DNA of 25,332 nucleotides. Origin: CAZBWP01 sp964630265. Lineage in GTDB: Bacteria; Pseudomonadota; Alphaproteobacteria; Rhodospirillales; Defluviicoccaceae. The DNA lies in NCBI GenBank assembly GCA_964630265.1, contig CAZVRW010000049.1, forward strand, positions 1 to 25,332, given 5' to 3'. A program made the position numbers and the translations under genes. Positions 22,582 to 25,332 of the stretch are shown piece after piece (position 1 is the stretch's first letter; the number at the start of each line of letters is the position of its first letter). Under the pieces are notes generated by a model. It did no database searches. It was not told where the DNA came from and saw nothing but the letters and a program-made list of their open reading frames with translations.

Positions 22582-23763
22582 TCAAGGTGCCGGCGGGTTT
22601 TCCGGCCGGCGCCAGCCGATGAACGACGGCTTGGCCTTGTCCAGTTGCACCAGGGCGGCGGCCTTGTCAGGCGCGTGGCCCTCGGCGGCGGAGCGGTAGT
22701 TCAGCGTCCCGGTGAGGAGTTCGAATTCGTTCTCCTCCAGCGCCTTGGCCACCGCGGCGCCGTCAGTGGTGCCGGCGAGTTCCACGGCCTTGGCCATCAG
22801 CATGATGGTGTCCCAGCCGGTGGCGACGAAGGCGGTATCGGGGGCGCTGCCGTAGTAGGCTTCATAGAGGTCCAGGAACGTCGGCATTTCTGGACCGGAT
22901 TCCGGCCCCATCCAGGTGTGGGTCACGAAATAGATGTCGCTGCCGTACCGTTCGCCGAGCGCCTCGAACAGCCCCGGATCATCGTACGAATCACCACCGA
23001 CGATCGGTGCGTCGATGCCGACCTCGCGCAGCGAGCGGATGATCAGCCCGAGGTCGGGCATGTAGGAGGAAATGAAAATGACGTCGGGCTCTTCCGGCAG
23101 CGCCCGCAGGCGGGCGAGCTGGGCCGAGAAATCCTGGTCACCCTGCGTGTAGGTGTCCTCGAGCAGGATCGTGCCGCCGAGGGTCTTGAAATGCTCGACG
23201 AAATATTTGCTGAGGCTTTTGGTGTAGGCGATGAACTGGTCGGTGACGACGTAGGCCGTCTTCCAGCCGCGCTCGTTGAAGGCGTATTCCGCGGCCGTGG
23301 CCCCCATGGTCGTATTCCACATCGACAGCGTGAACTGCTTGTCGCCGAGCGACCAGGAACTGTAGAGCGGATCCGACGCACAGGTTGAAATACCGACCAA
23401 ACCGGCGCTCTGCGCTTCACGGCTGGCGGGCCCTCCGAAGTCGAAGTCACACGGCGCAACGATCAAGTCCGCACCGCGGTCGATCAGCTCGACGGCGTTG
23501 TTGCCGACGGTCACCGGATCACTCTTGCCATCGAGATTGATGAACGTGACGGGCCGCCCGAGGATCCCGCCCTGGTCGTTGAGATACTTGACCGCGACCT
23601 CGGCGCCCTTGAGACCCGGCTCGTCCAGCGGCGCCTGGACGCCGGTGAGGCTGAGCGCGCCGCCGATCACGACGTCGTCGGCCGAGGCCGCAGAAAACGT
23701 CAGCGAAACCACTGCGGCCGCCGCCAGGGACTGTAACAGAAGCTTTCTGGGGGTCATCGTCAT
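22582..23763 (-). CDS. livK: Periplasmic substrate-binding protein of Liv-type ABC transporter
   Basis: A 393-residue protein with a Sec signal peptide (PRK, then LLLQSLAAAAVVSLTF), probably cleaved after ASA at residue 28. The mature chain starts DDVVIGGALSLTG, the standard opening of Leu/Ile/Val-type periplasmic binding proteins. It continues with GLKGAEVAVKYLNDQGGILGRPV, the hinge region DPVTVGNNAVELI, and DQDFSAQLARLRALPEEPDVIFIS in the second lobe. ATG 23763 follows GAAGG; ATG 23757 is an alternative. It is first in the order K-G-F-H-M-hydrolase. The urea system order is binding protein, two permeases, two ATPases, so this is not a standard urt cluster. The ligand is unknown; amides or amino acids are plausible. 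Confidence 0.93.
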   Translation of the reverse strand: MTMTPRKLLLQSLAAAAVVSLTFSAASADDVVIGGALSLTGVQAPLDEPGLKGAEVAVKYLNDQGGILGRPVTFINLDGKSDPVTVGNNAVELIDRGADLIVAPCDFDFGGPASREAQSAGLVGISTCASDPLYSSWSLGDKQFTLSMWNTTMGATAAEYAFNERGWKTAYVVTDQFIAYTKSLSKYFVEHFKTLGGTILLEDTYTQGDQDFSAQLARLRALPEEPDVIFISSYMPDLGLIIRSLREVGIDAPIVGGDSYDDPGLFEALGERYGSDIYFVTHTWMGPESGPEMPTFLDLYEAYYGSAPDTAFVATGWDTIMLMAKAVELAGTTDGAAVAKALEENEFELLTGTLNYRSAAEGHAPDKAAALVQLDKAKPSFIGWRRPENPPAP

Positions 23764-24072
23764 CCAACCTTCTCGCCTGTCTTTCCATGTCCACGCGGCG
23801 GATCGCCGTCATGGTCCGGCATGGCCGCGCGCGGCCACGCGGACGGGACCCTATCCGGCCTCGTCGGCTGCGCCAAGGGGAGATAGACGCGCGTTCCTCA
23901 CACGCTCGCGCCAGCTCCGGGCCTTGGATGCCCGAGCCACCCTCAGGTCGCTCCCTCAGGCCGCGAACGATCGCACAGCCGCGGGTAGGACGCGCCCCGA
24001 CGACCCGGAGACGCCGGCGATCGCCGACCGGCCGCACGGGGTGCCGGCGGCCGGTGGCGACGGCGCGCGCGT
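23764..24072. other. Intergenic region between peroxiredoxin and livK
   Basis: About 309 bp with no convincing gene. It should contain the livK promoter, but no boxes stand out in the GC-rich sequence. Near the peroxiredoxin end are two palindromes, described separately. Confidence 0.5.
24015..24055 (-). terminator. Hairpins downstream of the peroxiredoxin gene
   Basis: Perfect 9-bp arms accggccgc (24027-24035) and gcggccggt (24047-24055) with an 11-nt loop start 17 nt after the stop codon, followed by the 12-nt palindrome cggcgatcgccg (24015-24026). There is no T-run, so factor-independent termination is unproven. The geometry (11-nt loop, about 17 nt after a stop) is like the hairpin after livK. 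Confidence 0.4.
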
Positions 24073-24612
24073 TCAGGCGGCCGCGGCGTCCTGCTTGCCG
24101 CGCAGGTAGGCGAGCATGGTGTCGGCGTCGGAGACCTCGAAGGGGTCGGTGGGGCAGAGATCGCCGAAATCGGGCTCGACGAACATCTTCTCGATCTCGC
24201 CATCGTTGACGACCATGGAGTAGCGCCAGCTGCGCATGCCGAAACCCAGGTTCGACTTGTCGACCAGCATCCCCATCTTGCGGGTGAACTCGCCGTTGCC
24301 GTCGGGGAGCAGGAACACCTTCTCGGCGCCTTGGCTCTTGCCCCACTGGTACATGACGAAGGCATCGTTGACGGAGAGGCAAACGACCGCGTCGACGCCG
24401 AGCGCCTTGAAGTCGTCGTAGAGCGCCTCGTAGCGGGGCAGGTGGCTCGTCGAGCAGGTGGGCGTAAAGGCGCCCGGCAGCGAGAAGAGCACGACGCGCT
24501 TGCCCTTGAACACGTCGTCGGTGGTGACATCCTTCCACGCGAACGGATTGGGACCGCCGAGCGCTTCGTTGCGCACGCGGGTCTTGAAAGCAGCCGACGG
24601 GACACAGGCCAT
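24073..24612 (-). CDS. Prx5-like peroxiredoxin
   Basis: A 179-residue thiol peroxidase of the Prx5/AhpC-TSA class that reduces H2O2 and organic peroxides. PGAFTPTCSTSHLPRY carries the peroxidatic Cys53 with the Pro and Thr of the PxxxTxxC active site, and the conserved Arg lies in SWRYSMVV. A second conserved Cys in GDLCPTDPFEVSDADTML could be resolving. There is no fused glutaredoxin domain. ATG 24612 has an excellent AGGAGG just upstream. A longer open frame to 24648 lacks support. An AT-rich promoter-like segment lies about 130 bp upstream. It is transcribed alone, with hairpins after the stop. Confidence 0.93.
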   Translation of the reverse strand: MACVPSAAFKTRVRNEALGGPNPFAWKDVTTDDVFKGKRVVLFSLPGAFTPTCSTSHLPRYEALYDDFKALGVDAVVCLSVNDAFVMYQWGKSQGAEKVFLLPDGNGEFTRKMGMLVDKSNLGFGMRSWRYSMVVNDGEIEKMFVEPDFGDLCPTDPFEVSDADTMLAYLRGKQDAAAA

Positions 24613-24738
24613 GGAAAACCTCCTCATCTTTCGTTCCAGAATGGGCAAACCACGCCGGCAGCGGCCCCGCGTCGTGACGACCGGAGCCGCCGGACAACGG
24701 GGAGCGTGATCCCGGCGGGGTAAGCCCTAACACCAAGA

Positions 24739-24767
24739 ACTTTAATAATTCTAATTTGCAATATCAA
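24739..24767 (-). promoter_or_regulatory. Promoter candidate for the peroxiredoxin gene
   Basis: Minus-strand TTGATA (24767-24762), a 17-bp spacer and TAAAGT (24744-24739). The segment 24727-24780 is strikingly AT-rich in GC-rich surroundings. The spacing is ideal and the distance to the gene start is about 127 nt. A peroxide regulator site is plausible, but I cannot match OxyR half-sites with confidence. Confidence 0.5.
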
Positions 24768-24859
24768 GAGAAAAAACTCAGGGTCTCTCCCTGCGGGTCG
24801 CCGGAGGCCGCTCACGGCGGCGCCGTTGCGTCTCGCGTCTCTGTGTACGGTTTGGCGGT

Positions 24860-25039
24860 TCAAGCGGTTGTTCGGTGCGTCCGGTGATGCGGTTCCGCAG
24901 CCTCCGCCAGAGCGGTGCGAAAGGGCGCTTCGGGCGGGCGTCGACCTGACTCGGGCTTGCGCTTTGCGGCGACGGTCTCGGCGGCCGCCACTAGGAGCGC
25001 GGCGAGCAGCTTCGGGTCGAGATTGCGCCAGATCATCAT
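24860..25039 (-). CDS. Short ORF, hypothetical
   Basis: Fifty-nine residues, starting MMIWRNLDPKLLAALLVAAAETVAAKRK and then Arg/Pro/Ala/His-rich to the end. ATG 25039 (or 25036) follows GAGG by about 5 nt and lies 25 nt after the stop of the upstream gene, so it would be co-transcribed with it. One Ala/Leu-rich helix (residues 9-25) is visible; nothing else is recognised. It could be a real small protein or a chance frame in GC-rich DNA. Confidence 0.4.
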   Translation of the reverse strand: MMIWRNLDPKLLAALLVAAAETVAAKRKPESGRRPPEAPFRTALAEAAEPHHRTHRTTA

Positions 25040-25064
25040 GGTTCGGTTGCCTCAGGTCTCGGGG

Positions 25065-25332
25065 TTATTCGGCGGCTCGCGGCAGGGCCTGCCAGGGGGT
25101 CATTCCCTCGAGCCAGGCAAACTCCGACTCCAGGCGGATCAGCTCGTACCGCAGATCCTGCAGCGCCGGCCCCGCCAACGCCGGGCCCGCCAACGCCGGC
25201 CCCGCCACTTCCGGCGAGAGGTGCTGCAGGTGTCGGACGAAATCGATCGCCTGCCGATACAAGGCGAGGAGATCGACGACTTCCGCCCTGCGGTCGGGCT
25301 GCGGCAGGAGGTGCAGGAAGCACGCCTTGACG
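25065..25332 (-). CDS. Partial gene, possible PadR-type regulator C-terminal part
   Basis: The frame is open to the right edge of the window, so the start and N-terminus are missing. The visible 88 residues begin VKACFLHLLPQPDRRAEVVDLLALYRQAIDFV and end ELIRLESEFAWLEGMTPWQALPRAAE. The pattern of a dimer-like helix, linker, then a helix ending ELxWLE resembles the C-terminal domain of PadR-family regulators, but the winged-helix part is outside, so this is tentative. The linker contains three AGPAL repeats encoded by a 15-bp tandem repeat (25162-25206). Confidence 0.55.
   Translation of the reverse strand, partial: VKACFLHLLPQPDRRAEVVDLLALYRQAIDFVRHLQHLSPEVAGPALAGPALAGPALQDLRYELIRLESEFAWLEGMTPWQALPRAAE
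25162..25206 (-). repeat. 15-bp tandem repeat encoding AGPAL units
   Basis: Three units, agcgccggccccgcc, aacgccgggcccgcc and aacgccggccccgcc, in frame in the partial gene. Copy-number change would add or remove five residues without breaking the frame. Confidence 0.85.

Noticed and set aside
19029..23763. Urea (urt) transporter
   Set aside because: Gene order is binding protein, ATPase, ATPase, permease, permease; urt operons have the permeases before the ATPases, and no urease genes are present here.

Overview
The window is a GC-rich bacterial chromosome segment. Codon use and gene types suggest an alphaproteobacterium, possibly Rhodospirillales-like; this is an inference, because no rRNA or other strong taxonomic marker is present. 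It contains two 100-N assembly gaps (6918-7017 and 11039-11138). Both are flanked by identical sequence on either side, so both look like failed joins over repeats rather than real unknown sequence.

Layout. Positions 1-1480 are an AT-richer accessory patch: REP-like hairpin repeats bracket a small cysteine-rich secreted protein (+), followed by a lipoprotein gene (-). A tRNA-Glu(TTC) (-) follows at 1855-1930. Positions 2195-7273 (+) hold a pyrophosphate-type phosphofructokinase, a P2-type cation ATPase and a CYTH-like conserved protein broken by the first gap. Positions 7314-10891 (-) hold, in transcription order, the three LigD activities as separate overlapping cistrons (3'-phosphoesterase, ligase, polymerase/primase), then a CHAD-domain protein. 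A 29-bp minisatellite with the second gap fills the divergent intergenic region. Positions 11282-18349 (+) hold an AI-2E family permease, phosphoglycerate mutase (gpmA), a GH65 disaccharide phosphorylase and PEP synthase (ppsA). Positions 18361-23763 (-) are a Liv-type ABC uptake operon (livK-G-F-H-M) ending in a translationally coupled isochorismatase-like cysteine hydrolase. Positions 24073-25332 (-) carry a Prx5-like peroxiredoxin, a short ORF and the 3' part of a possible PadR-like regulator that runs off the window.

How the genes fit together. PPi-PFK, phosphoglycerate mutase, GH65 phosphorylase and PEP synthase form a sugar-phosphate set that spares ATP by using PPi or Pi, and that could run in glycolytic or gluconeogenic direction. 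CHAD (a polyphosphate-binding domain family) and a CYTH-like protein (a tripolyphosphate-associated fold) lie convergent within it. The split LigD set implies an NHEJ-type repair capacity, but no Ku gene is visible here. The Liv transporter with a terminal hydrolase looks like uptake and hydrolysis of an amide-like compound; the substrate cannot be read from the sequence.

A recurring oddity is the number of short tandem repeats, with units of 6, 14, 15, 17, 23, 28 and 29 bp, in intergenic DNA and also inside genes. No clearly new defence or mobile system was found. The most distinctive items are the split LigD operon with CHAD, the minisatellites at promoters, and the CYTH-like/CHAD pair.
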